From a virus: DNA of 64,000 nucleotides. The notes beneath the pieces were generated by a model, which worked only from the letters and a program-made list of their open reading frames with translations, searched no databases and had not been told where the DNA came from. The stretch lies in IMG/VR virus record IMGVR_UViG_3300023170_000007, positions 116,376 to 180,375 of that record. One strand, written 5' to 3'. Positions within the stretch are counted from its first letter, which is position 1, and each line of letters opens with the position of its first letter. A program made the position numbers and the translations under genes. Positions 1-6,551 of the stretch are shown here, piece by piece.

Positions 1-144
1 TAAAGCTGATGGCAATCCCGAGCCAAGCCCGAAAGGGAAGGTGTAGAGACTTGACGGCCAGCCCTTAACAGGTAATGCTGAAGGTGAAGAGAAAGTCCAG
101 ACCACAAACAACTTCGGTTGGCAGTGAAAACTGTAGAGGGTAAG
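1..144 (+). ncRNA. group I intron (3' part) in tRNA-Leu
   Basis: A self-splicing group I intron is recognised from its core elements: Q-like AATCCCGAGCCAAG at 15-28, R-like GTGTAGAGACTTGACGG at 41-57 and S-like AAGTCC near 93-98. P7 pairs ACTT (49-52) with AAGT (93-96). A P6 hairpin CCC-GAAA-GGG has a GNRA loop, and a P9-region hairpin has a TTCG loop. The intron ends in G (144), as the terminal guanosine rule demands. There is no room for a homing endonuclease in the visible part. It is clearly related to the intron at 579-776. The 5' end is outside the window. Confidence 0.87.
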
Positions 145-196
145 AAAATCTCCCGGTCACATGACCTTGCGGGTTCGAGTCCCGCTTCAGCTACCA
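145..196 (+). tRNA. tRNA-Leu(UAA), 3' exon only (gene runs off the left edge)
   Basis: The 52 bases form the 3' half of a class II tRNA. They begin with AAAATCTCCC (end of the anticodon loop and 3' anticodon strand), then a variable-arm hairpin GGTCA-CA-TGACC, a T arm GCGGG-TTCGAGT-CCCGC, the 3' acceptor strand TTCAGCT, discriminator A and an encoded CCA. A loop ending in AAAA, with a group I intron ending directly before it, matches the classic intron position in tRNA-Leu(UAA), between bases 34 and 35. The 5' exon lies outside the window, so the UAA anticodon is inferred. Confidence 0.85.
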
Positions 197-352
197 ATCA
201 TCGATATATTTATCAACAACAAAATCGTCATTGGGTGTTTCGGTGACGTTGCAACGCCGCTGGCGCCATAGTACATTATACCTAGTACATGTGAACCCAG
301 GAGAAACACCCTCCTGGTAGTAACATCATTCCGACATATTCATAACACATAT
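197..352. other. spacer between tRNA-Leu and tRNA-Asn
   Basis: No convincing gene is seen. The stretch contains a hairpin CCAGGAG-AAACACC-CTCCTGG near 297-317 and the AT-rich sequence TACATTATACCTAGTAC near 271-288, which could hold a promoter or processing site. No T-run follows the hairpin, so it is not a standard terminator. Confidence 0.4.
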
Positions 353-427
353 TGGGGAGTAACTCAGTGGTAGAGTGCGCGGCTGTTAACCGCTCGGTCG
401 TGGGTTCGAATCCCACCTTCCCAGCCA
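353..427 (+). tRNA. tRNA-Asn(GUU)
   Basis: Cloverleaf: acceptor TGGGGAG/CTTCCCA with discriminator G and encoded CCA; D arm around ACTC-GAGT; anticodon loop CTGTTAA with anticodon GTT; T arm GTGGG-TTCGAAT-CCCAC. The encoded CCA is shared by every tRNA in this array. It is six bases upstream of tRNA-Glu, so the two are probably co-transcribed. Confidence 0.93.
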
Positions 428-433
428 TCTTTC

Positions 434-508
434 GCTCCCATAGTTTAACGGTAAGAATTCGGCGTTTTCACCGCTGCGGTAGGGGTTCGATTCCCCTTGG
501 GAGTACCA
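434..508 (+). tRNA. tRNA-Glu(UUC)
   Basis: Acceptor GCTCCCA pairs with TGGGAGT, followed by A and an encoded CCA. The anticodon stem CGGCG/CGCTG closes the loop TTTTCAC, giving anticodon TTC. The T arm is AGGGG-TTCGATT-CCCCT. The D arm AGTTTAACGGTAAGAATT is slightly irregular but typical of phage tRNAs. Confidence 0.9.
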
Positions 509-543
509 AAACTTTTCGCTATTTCAAATATTGATATAATTTA

Positions 544-817
544 GGGCCTATAGCTCAACAGGTAGAGCATCGGACTTTCAATGGGAGCTTCATCAGGTAA
601 CTGATGTCGAATAACTGCTCAAATTCGGGGAACTCTTAACAGGTAATGCTGATGACAATCCCGAGCCAAGCTTCGAAAGAAGAAGGTGTAGAGACTAGAC
701 GGGCAGCACCCCACGTGGGTGAAGGGATAGTCCAGACCACAAACACTTCGGTGGTAGCGAAAGCTATAGTGGTACGTAATCCGCAGGTTCAGGGTTCGAG
801 TCCCTGTGGGCCCACCA
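544..817 (+). tRNA. tRNA-Lys(UUU) interrupted by a group I intron
   Basis: Exons 544-578 and 777-817 join to a 76-base tRNA with an encoded CCA: acceptor GGGCCTA/TGGGCCC, D arm GCTC...GAGC, anticodon stem around a 7-base loop CTTTTAA (anticodon TTT), T arm CAGGG-TTCGAGT-CCCTG. The exact 76-base length and the complete 7-base loop after removing 198 bases fix the splice sites: after T578, and after G776, the terminal guanosine. One mismatch remains at the top of the anticodon stem. Without splicing, no functional tRNA can form. Confidence 0.9.
579..776 (+). ncRNA. group I self-splicing intron in the tRNA-Lys anticodon loop
   Basis: A 198-base ribozyme without an ORF. A P2 hairpin CATCAG-GTAA-CTGATG has a GNRA loop, the P element is near 621-632, Q AATCCCGAGCCAAG at 657-670, R GTGTAGAGACTAGACGG at 686-702 and S GGGATAGTCC at 724-733. 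P7 pairs ACTA (694-697) with TAGT (728-731). In the tRNA-Leu intron the same positions are ACTT and AAGT, a compensatory change. P6 is CTTC-GAAA-GAAG, and the 3' domain carries CAC-TTCG-GTG and AGC-GAAA-GCT hairpins. It resembles the small introns of bacterial tRNA-Leu, tRNA-Arg and tRNA-Ile genes. Confidence 0.92.
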
Positions 818-839
818 TTCTTCTTCAAGGAACACCACT

Positions 840-1031
840 ATGTTAGTTACAAGACTGTCAGCGCCTTCGCCGGGTATGCCAGATTACTTTGAACTGTACT
901 CTAAGTGGTGGGCTGTAGCTGTTCGCACTGGAGAAAATCATGCGCTACAGGAAGCTCATCGCTTTGCGAGACTAGCTGAAGAGTTCGGTCAAGCGATTAT
1001 TCATGATGACGAAACACAAGAAGATTTTTAG
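840..1031 (+). CDS. small protein of unknown function
   Basis: 63 residues with an AAGGAA ribosome-binding site ten bases before the ATG. The stop codon overlaps the first base of tRNA-Leu(CAA). The sequence is acidic and probably helical, rich in Glu, Ala and Trp (motif YSKWWAVAVRTGENHALQEA). No family is recognised. Position inside the tRNA array suggests co-transcription with tRNAs; a spurious frame cannot be fully excluded. Confidence 0.6.
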   Translation: MLVTRLSAPSPGMPDYFELYSKWWAVAVRTGENHALQEAHRFARLAEEFGQAIIHDDETQEDF

Positions 1032-1116
1032 CCTGAGTGATGGAATGGTAGACATGAAGCACTCAAAATGCTTTGCTCTTAAGAGCGTGTGAGTTCGAAT
1101 CTCACCTCAGGCACCA
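1031..1116 (+). tRNA. tRNA-Leu(CAA)
   Basis: Class II tRNA: acceptor GCCTGAG/CTCAGGC, discriminator A, encoded CCA. Anticodon stem AAGCA/TGCTT closes loop CTCAAAA, giving CAA. The long variable arm TGCTC-TTAA-GAGCG identifies the Leu type, and the T arm is TGTGAG-TTCGAAT-CTCACC. No intron. Confidence 0.92.
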
Positions 1117-1134
1117 GTTTATTTTTTATTTTGT

Positions 1135-1210
1135 TGGGGTATGGCGCAATAGGTAGCGCAGCGGCCTTTGACTCCGCAGGTTCTAGGTTCGAGTCCTAGT
1201 GCCCCAGCCA
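1135..1210 (+). tRNA. tRNA-Gln(UUG)
   Basis: Acceptor TGGGGTA/TGCCCCA with G discriminator and encoded CCA. The loop CTTTGAC gives anticodon TTG. The T arm is CTAGG-TTCGAGT-CCTAG and the D arm GCGC...GCGC. One mismatch closes the anticodon loop. Confidence 0.92.
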
Positions 1211-1231
1211 GTTTCTATAAGAGAGTGTGAT

Positions 1232-1366
1232 ATGGATACAGCAACTTTCATTCTAGGTCTTGGTGTAATTATTATAGGAGTTTTGTCCCTGATCGTGGTC
1301 AAGCTGCCTAAGTTCCCAGGACCGCCCACCGACGTAGAAGATGAAGATCCAGGACGTGAAGTATGA
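1232..1366 (+). CDS. 44-residue single-pass membrane protein
   Basis: A very short gene: MDTATFILGLGVIIIGVLSL is one transmembrane helix, followed by VVK and an acidic Pro-rich tail. AGAGAG precedes the ATG. Its stop overlaps the next start by four bases (ATGA), which supports it as a real, translationally coupled gene. Function unknown. Confidence 0.55.
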   Translation: MDTATFILGLGVIIIGVLSLIVVKLPKFPGPPTDVEDEDPGREV

Positions 1367-1452
1367 AGTTTCGACCTGAACTTCCTGACGTTTTTGGCTT
1401 TTTTGTTATCATTCTTTACGCTGTTTTTATTGTGAAGCTTTTTTGTGGTTAG
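1363..1452 (+). CDS. 29-residue membrane peptide
   Basis: Starts in the ATGA overlap with the preceding gene. MKFRPELPDVFGFFVIILYA, then VFIVKLFCG: a short polar head and one hydrophobic helix. Together with the upstream gene it looks like a pair of tiny membrane proteins between tRNAs. Function unknown. Confidence 0.45.
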   Translation: MKFRPELPDVFGFFVIILYAVFIVKLFCG

Positions 1453-1720
1453 CGCGGTGTAAATGATCTTGGGGTTTCCTATAATCCTATAGATAGATTA
1501 AAGGATAGAAAAAACTGATGAACAAAAGTGTTTAATACCTTCTTATCGGGGGTAGGCTTCAGAAGCTTAGGGTCCTGCGGTTTCTGGTGACATTCGGGAA
1601 GCTTTTTGCTGTGTATGTGAAACATGTCAAGGCCCCTTGGCATGAAGTAACTTTGGAAAAGTTGTTCTTTTGCGTTTAAATGAAGAAGGTTATGCCTTCC
1701 CGATTCTACCCCCACTTTTT
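1453..1720. other. spacer before tRNA-Thr
   Basis: 268 bases without a convincing gene. A TATAAT at about 1482 (context TTTCCTATAATCCTATAG) is a plausible -10 box and could start a transcript through tRNA-Thr. The rest could hide a small RNA, but I see no recognisable fold. Confidence 0.4.
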
Positions 1721-1796
1721 GCCGCCGTAGCTCAGTTGGTAGAGCCATCGATTTGTAATCGATCTGTCGGAGGTTCGAGTCCTCTCGGCGGCTCCA
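1721..1796 (+). tRNA. tRNA-Thr(UGU)
   Basis: Acceptor GCCGCCG/CGGCGGC, discriminator T, CCA encoded. D arm GCTC...GAGC. Anticodon stem ATCGA/TCGAT with loop TTTGTAA (anticodon TGT). T arm GGAGG-TTCGAGT-CCTCT. The structure is nearly perfect, and this is the last tRNA of the array. Confidence 0.95.
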
Positions 1797-1831
1797 TTTT
1801 GTTAGCAAGAGCAGGAGCTATATAAGAATTG

Positions 1832-2497
1832 ATGCCCGAAGTACTAGATCAAGCGATATACCTTTTAGCAGCCGCCTCTCTCGGTTCTATGATCGGACTA
1901 GAGAGAGAAGTGCATGGCCAACCTGCTGGTCTTAGGACACACATGATCCTCTCCACTGGGGCTGCGCTAGCTGCAATACTATCCATATCATATTCTCAAT
2001 TTCTGTCAAATCCAGACTTGCCGTCTGACCCTGGTCGCATTGTAGCTCAAGTAGTCAGCGGAGTGGGTTTTCTCGGCGCCGGCGCGATTATGAAGATGGG
2101 CGTTACTGTTAAGGGGCTAACAACGGCTAGCTCACTTTGGACGACTGCTATCGTAGGTATTGCGTGCGGTAGCGGCTATTTAGAGCTTGGGGCTATAACG
2201 ACGGTCCTCGTGTTTGTGATCTTGACAATTATTAATAAGGTTGAGAAAGCCTTGTTGACGACGTACAAAACTCACACTCTTAAAATTACTCTAGATGATA
2301 GACCTGGGATCGTGAAAGACGTCAAGACTTGCCTCGAGGAAAATAACGTCAAGCTTGTGTCTTTAAGCGCTGGTATGCCTGATAGAGAGAGTCTAAATCT
2401 TTCCATGGTGATCAGGAAACCTGAAGATCTTGGCATGGACAGTCTAATAAATACTTTGAACGGGTTCGCCGAGACTCGGTCGATGGATTTAAAATGA
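1832..2497 (+). CDS. MgtC/SapB-family inner-membrane protein
   Basis: 221 residues. The N-terminal half is the MgtC core: conserved GSMIGLEREVHGQPAGLRTH at about 20-39, then three or four transmembrane helices (SGVGFLGAGAIM is another family signature). The C-terminal ~80 residues are a soluble ACT-like domain, as in chromosomal MgtC. MgtC proteins inhibit or modulate the F-type ATP synthase and affect magnesium homeostasis and intramacrophage survival in bacteria. A phage copy may protect host energetics; that is inference. An AGGAG lies at 1813-1817; a TTG at 1829 is an alternative start with better spacing. Confidence 0.85.
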   Translation: MPEVLDQAIYLLAAASLGSMIGLEREVHGQPAGLRTHMILSTGAALAAILSISYSQFLSNPDLPSDPGRIVAQVVSGVGFLGAGAIMKMGVTVKGLTTASSLWTTAIVGIACGSGYLELGAITTVLVFVILTIINKVEKALLTTYKTHTLKITLDDRPGIVKDVKTCLEENNVKLVSLSAGMPDRESLNLSMVIRKPEDLGMDSLINTLNGFAETRSMDLK

Positions 2498-2560
2498 ACC
2501 ATGTAAATCTTCACCGACATTTCTATTATCTAATATAAAACCAGGAGGTAACTGTGCCAA

Positions 2561-2926
2561 GTGTACTATCAAGCTAAGCAGCTAGCAATGAACAATGGTC
2601 GTCCTTACCATCTAGCAGCTATTCTGAGAAGGAATGGTCGAGTCGTTAAGGTCGGCGAAAATACTAATAAGACACACCCACGGTTCAAGCGCCAATATAA
2701 AGACGGTACGTGGGGATCCCATATGCATGCTGAAATGAACGTTCTACGTTTCGCTCAGCCTGGCGATGAGATTGAGGTGATGCGCTTTACCAAGTGTAGT
2801 GATCATCCGACGATGGCAAAGCCTTGTTCCATTTGTGAGTCAGAGATTCGTAAGTCTGGAATCAAGCGTGTCAAGTACACAAACTGGGATGGTGACTGGG
2901 AAGTGCTTGAAGTATCGAATACTTAA
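2561..2926 (+). CDS. cytidine/dCMP deaminase-like zinc enzyme
   Basis: 121 residues with the deaminase signature H56-A57-E58 and P88-C-S-I-C92, which supply the three zinc ligands and the proton-shuttling Glu. It would deaminate a cytosine nucleotide or free base, feeding dUMP/dTTP synthesis; thymidine kinase is 3 kb downstream. It is shorter than T4 dCMP deaminase and lacks the extra regulatory zinc site, so the substrate is uncertain. Starts at GTG, 12 bases after a strong AGGAGG. Confidence 0.8.
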   Translation: MYYQAKQLAMNNGRPYHLAAILRRNGRVVKVGENTNKTHPRFKRQYKDGTWGSHMHAEMNVLRFAQPGDEIEVMRFTKCSDHPTMAKPCSICESEIRKSGIKRVKYTNWDGDWEVLEVSNT

Positions 2927-2950
2927 TCTCGAAAAAGAGGTAACATCTTA

Positions 2951-4423
2951 ATGATGCATTATAACACAGACTCAAAAATTCTCGCTGAGATATCAGTGAA
3001 TAAGGGGGAGAGCGTAAAGCTAAAGACAGGTGCTATCTGTACTGAGACTGGCACCTACAAGGGTCGAGCTCCTTCTGCTAAATCTTACGCTATAGATGAG
3101 ATTACGAGGGACAAAATTGACTGGTCTGCCAATAGAGGGATATCAGAAGATGAATTCGCGGAAGAGCTTTCTGCGTTCCAAGATTATAAGGGTACAATAG
3201 TTCCCTTATTTTGTCAAGAGCTGCAAGCGGTTAGAGATACAGGTCATAGAACTGACATTGTCGTTTTTACGGAAATGGCTCACCACGCATTGTTCGCCAG
3301 GAACATGTTCATTACGGATGTCGTGGGATTCGGGAAAACACAGCAGCCATGGCGGATTTATCACTTCCCAAAAAAAGAGGAAGAAGCTAAAGTACTAATA
3401 TCTTTCAAGAAGAAAGCGATTCTGATCACTGGGACATTTTATTCGGGAGAGATCAAGAAGAGTATTTTTTCGGTACTAAATTTCGAGTTTCCTCAATCTG
3501 GCCACTTGCCGATGCATTGCTCAGTGAATGTAGACAAAGAGCGAAGGAACCCTGCTGTTTTCTTCGGTCTGTCAGGAACAGGAAAGACAACTCTTTCTTC
3601 TGACGAAAATCGCATTTTGATCGGTGACGACGAGCATGGGTGGACCGATAGCGGCTTGACTAATTTCGAAGGCGGTTGCTATGCGAAGACGATTCGACTA
3701 TCTAAAGAAGCTGAACCCCAGATCTGGGATGCGTGCAATAAGCCTGGAACAATATTGGAGAATGTTGCCTTTAATGAAGACCTGATGCCGGATTTTGATG
3801 ACGGCACTCTTACCGAGAACAGCAGAGCTTCATACGCATGTTCTAGTGTTCCCGGCGCTGATCATAAAGGGTATGTCAATGAACACCCTGAGAACGTTAT
3901 CATGCTTACCTGTGACGCATTTGGTGTGCTACCTCCAGTGATGAAACTGTCACCTGACGAGGCTGTTACACAATTTTTGCTTGGTTATACCGCGAAAGTA
4001 GCCGGTACTGAAGCTGGTGTCGTAGAACCGCAAGCAACATTCTCTGCATGCTTTGGCGCTCCCTTCATGCCTCTGCACCCTCGAGAGTATGCTGCTATCT
4101 TAAGGGAAAAGTTGGTAAAACACGACACCTCGTGTTGGCTGGTGAATACTGGCTGGACAGGAGGCTCTTACGGAGTGGGAAGAAGAATGCCGATATCTAC
4201 TACGAGAGAGATTATCCAGAAGATTCATACCGGTGAGTTACGAGACTGCGCTACATTCGTTCATGAACCAACAGGCTTTACAGTACCGGACTGCGATAGT
4301 ATTGAAGAAACAATTCTTTACCCAGAAAAGGGCTGGAGCTCTAGAGAAGATTATGATTCCAAGTCTGCTGAGCTAATGTCTTTGTTCCGGGAACAGATGA
4401 AAAACATTGGGATCTCTAGTTAA
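2951..4423 (+). CDS. pckA: phosphoenolpyruvate carboxykinase (ATP)
   Basis: 490 residues, matching the ATP-dependent PEPCK family along its whole length except for a shorter N-terminus (bacterial enzymes about 520-540). It has the P-loop FFGLSGTGKTTLSSDE (about 203-218), kinase-2 motif LIGDDEHGW (about 223-231), the metal/oxaloacetate region NFEGGCYAKTIRLS, DAFGVLPPV, FSACFGAPF and LVNTGWTGG. It interconverts oxaloacetate + ATP and PEP + ADP + CO2. Key residues look intact, so an active enzyme is expected. I know of no common phage pckA; a role in redirecting host carbon during infection is inference. It follows the deaminase after 24 bases. Confidence 0.95.
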   Translation: MMHYNTDSKILAEISVNKGESVKLKTGAICTETGTYKGRAPSAKSYAIDEITRDKIDWSANRGISEDEFAEELSAFQDYKGTIVPLFCQELQAVRDTGHRTDIVVFTEMAHHALFARNMFITDVVGFGKTQQPWRIYHFPKKEEEAKVLISFKKKAILITGTFYSGEIKKSIFSVLNFEFPQSGHLPMHCSVNVDKERRNPAVFFGLSGTGKTTLSSDENRILIGDDEHGWTDSGLTNFEGGCYAKTIRLSKEAEPQIWDACNKPGTILENVAFNEDLMPDFDDGTLTENSRASYACSSVPGADHKGYVNEHPENVIMLTCDAFGVLPPVMKLSPDEAVTQFLLGYTAKVAGTEAGVVEPQATFSACFGAPFMPLHPREYAAILREKLVKHDTSCWLVNTGWTGGSYGVGRRMPISTTREIIQKIHTGELRDCATFVHEPTGFTVPDCDSIEETILYPEKGWSSREDYDSKSAELMSLFREQMKNIGISS

Positions 4424-4522
4424 CTGGCTGTTTTTCACTATTATATTTTCACATAATGAGACAAGTTCAGAGGTGAAAAGAGTTCGCTTCTAGTAACCGT
4501 TAATTAGTCTGAAAAGACATGA

Positions 4523-4544
4523 GAGGGAACCACGGTTCCCTCTT
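4523..4544 (+). terminator. stem-loop, possible terminator or leader hairpin
   Basis: AGAGGGAACC pairs perfectly with GGTTCCCTCT around a two-base loop, between pckA and the MotB-like gene. No T-run follows, so it may be a weak terminator, an mRNA-stabilising hairpin or a protein-binding site. Confidence 0.45.
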
Positions 4545-4568
4545 ACCATCTACAAAAAGGGTCTAGAC

Positions 4569-5273
4569 TTGAGTAACAGAAATTTGCAAATTCCTTGGGC
4601 AAATATCTCTGATATGATGTCTGCCTTGATGATGGTGTTTTTGCTGATCAGCGTTACATACAGCTCTCAAGTGAAAAACAAGTCTGAGCAGCTAGAAGAG
4701 AAAAATAAGAAGATCCACAAGATTACGGCGGATTTCTCAGACAGCAGGTATGAGATATACGCTAGTTTGAATGAAGCTTTTTCTCATAAGTTTGAAGAGT
4801 GGCACGCTACGCTAGACAGAGAAACTCTGACTTTACGCTTTAACAATCCTGCTATCTTATTCGAGCCGGGTAGCGACAGGTTGACGCCAGCTTTTGAAAA
4901 GATACTTGCTGACTTGTGGACAAATTACATAGAAGTGCTTCGTAGATACCCAGAAGATGTGGCTGAGGTCAAAATACAAGGTCATACTTCTTCTGAATGG
5001 TCTGATTCCACCATCGAAGAGTCTTATTTCAACAACATGAAACTGTCTCAAGAAAGGACTCGCTCTACGCTTATCTTCTGCTATAACTTGACCCCTATGG
5101 ACAAAAGGGATTGGGTGATAGAGAATGTTACTGCTAACGGTATGTCTTTTGCTAGAACAATTAAGGCACCTGACGGCTCTGAAGACGTGGTGAGGTCAAG
5201 AAGAGTAGAGTTTACAGTCGTTGTCAATTCACATATCGCTCTAGAAAAGATAGGAGAAGCTTTAGATGATTGA
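4569..5273 (+). CDS. MotB/ZorB-like protein: one TM helix plus OmpA-type peptidoglycan-binding domain
   Basis: 234 residues. NISDMMSALMMVFLLISVTY (about 12-31) is a single membrane helix with an Asp (D15) where MotB and ZorB carry the proton-binding Asp. A coiled coil follows at about 37-60. The C-terminal half is OmpA/MotB-like, with IQGHTSSEW near 140 and LSQERTRSTL near 160. The SDMMSALMMVF motif resembles ZorB more than flagellar MotB. It overlaps the MotA-like gene by 8 bases, so a membrane stator complex is inferred. TTG start; AAGGG lies upstream. No flagellar or other Zorya genes are nearby. Confidence 0.8.
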   Translation: MSNRNLQIPWANISDMMSALMMVFLLISVTYSSQVKNKSEQLEEKNKKIHKITADFSDSRYEIYASLNEAFSHKFEEWHATLDRETLTLRFNNPAILFEPGSDRLTPAFEKILADLWTNYIEVLRRYPEDVAEVKIQGHTSSEWSDSTIEESYFNNMKLSQERTRSTLIFCYNLTPMDKRDWVIENVTANGMSFARTIKAPDGSEDVVRSRRVEFTVVVNSHIALEKIGEALDD

Positions 5274-5997
5274 GCACATCACATGGACCACTTTTCTTCC
5301 ATTGATATTCTTGGTTCCGCTCATACCACCCTTAAATCGCGTATTTTCTTTCATTGACCCCTCGAAGATGTCATATGGAGCCGCGACTTCTGGGGTTCTT
5401 CTGACTTTTTTTGGCGTTTGGCAGGGTCTAATAGGCTTTGACATTACTAACACTTCTGAGAGTCTTCCTTTTTTGATCGAGGGCTTGAAGATTGCGTTTG
5501 GTTCGTCGGTGGTTGGCCTCGGCACGAGCATGGTCATTAATCTCATTTTCGTTACTAATGATTTATCTGAGGCTGACAGCACCGCTAAAATTGTGGAGCA
5601 TCTGGAAGAGGTAAGGGTGAGCTTAGAGAAGTTCTCTGAAACTTCCACACAGTTGCAGACCACAGCGCTTGTATCTGCTATCGAAACTCTTATAACAGAT
5701 CTAGAGATGGGAATTAATACGGAGACAAGGGAAGTGATGTCACGTTTTCGAACATCTGTTGAGTTTTTGAGAGAATGGCAAGAAAAATACGTCGATGAAA
5801 TCAAAAATGTTACTGAAGCTATGGATAAAAACGCGATTGTTACGCAGGCGACATCAGCACAGCTAGATAGGACTAATGAAGTGCTAGCAGAGCTAGCGCC
5901 CGTTACAGAAACCATAGCGGATAGCATTGGTTGGGTCCGGACAGCGCTTCCAGCGATGAGAAAGAGAAACAACACTGGAGATAAAAGTGAAGAATGA
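5266..5997 (+). CDS. MotA/TolQ/ExbB-like proton channel subunit, ZorA-like
   Basis: 243 residues. Three membrane helices at about 8-27, 37-58 and 78-103. The stretch SGVLLTFFGVWQGLIGFD and the Gly/Ser-rich GLKIAFGSSVVGLGTSM match the conserved TM2/TM3 core of MotA, TolQ, ExbB and ZorA. The remaining ~130 residues are a cytoplasmic helical/coiled-coil tail, much shorter than the tail of defence ZorA proteins. Overlaps the ZorB-like gene before it and thymidine kinase after it (11 bases). Known relatives form 5:2 proton-driven motors; what this pair drives is unknown. Confidence 0.8.
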   Translation: MIEHITWTTFLPLIFLVPLIPPLNRVFSFIDPSKMSYGAATSGVLLTFFGVWQGLIGFDITNTSESLPFLIEGLKIAFGSSVVGLGTSMVINLIFVTNDLSEADSTAKIVEHLEEVRVSLEKFSETSTQLQTTALVSAIETLITDLEMGINTETREVMSRFRTSVEFLREWQEKYVDEIKNVTEAMDKNAIVTQATSAQLDRTNEVLAELAPVTETIADSIGWVRTALPAMRKRNNTGDKSEE

Positions 5998-6547
5998 GTT
6001 CGTGATTTTTGTTGGTCCGATGTTCGGTGGCAAAACAACAAAGCTGTTAAGCGCGATTGACCGATACAAATACCAGGGCAGAGATATCCATGTCTTTAAG
6101 CCTATTGTTGACGAAAGATATTCTGCTTCTGAAGTGGTTACCCATTGGGGTGCAAAAATACCTGCGACCCGGATTAACTCCGAGTCGATGTACGATACAT
6201 TACAACCCTTTTTCTATCAGGCGTCTGACAAAGACAGGGCTGTTATCGCTGTTGATGAAGCTTTTATGATAGGTGGCATCGGTGATGCTTTGGTTCAGCT
6301 ATTTAAGAATGGTCACACAATATTGGCGTCGTCTTTACAGCTGTCCTCTGACTTCACACCATATAAGGAGCTTGCAGCCATGCTGCCTTACGCCACGAAG
6401 GTAGAAGTCTGTCCAGCTGTCTGTTCTATATGCGGGGCGGATGCATACTACACGGAAAAGATCGGAGGCAGATCTGACCACGGTATCGAGGTCGGCGGTG
6501 CAGATATGTATCAGCCGAGATGTTTTAATCATTTTTTGAAGGAGTAA
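5987..6547 (+). CDS. tdk: thymidine kinase
   Basis: 186 residues, the size of bacterial and T4-type thymidine kinases. Walker A GPMFGGKTTKL at about 10-20, the DEAF metal-binding motif near 85-88, and a zinc ribbon with CPAVCSICGADA then a last Cys near 180. It phosphorylates thymidine to dTMP, salvaging nucleosides for phage DNA. GTG start inside the end of the ZorA-like gene, so translation is probably coupled. Confident call. Confidence 0.93.
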   Translation: MKNEFVIFVGPMFGGKTTKLLSAIDRYKYQGRDIHVFKPIVDERYSASEVVTHWGAKIPATRINSESMYDTLQPFFYQASDKDRAVIAVDEAFMIGGIGDALVQLFKNGHTILASSLQLSSDFTPYKELAAMLPYATKVEVCPAVCSICGADAYYTEKIGGRSDHGIEVGGADMYQPRCFNHFLKE

Positions 6548-6551
6548 ATAC

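Noticed and set aside
352-534. + strand frame across tRNA-Asn and tRNA-Glu
   Set aside because: Its translation is read through two complete tRNA genes; the cloverleaves explain the sequence, and there is no RBS.
619-846. Both-strand frames inside the tRNA-Lys intron and 3' exon
   Set aside because: They lie within the ribozyme core and tRNA; conserved RNA elements explain the region.
1479-1808. Minus-strand frame with GREDSNLRQ-like start overlapping tRNA-Thr
   Set aside because: This is the familiar spurious translation of a tRNA complement; no RBS.
4569-5997. MotB/MotA-like pair as a complete Zorya defence system
   Set aside because: No ZorC, ZorD or ZorE gene is near; the next gene is thymidine kinase. 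Only the pair is claimed.
5262-6041. 259-codon minus-strand frame opposite the ZorA-like gene
   Set aside because: Composition is the antisense of a well-supported overlapping operon; it has no RBS or recognisable domain.
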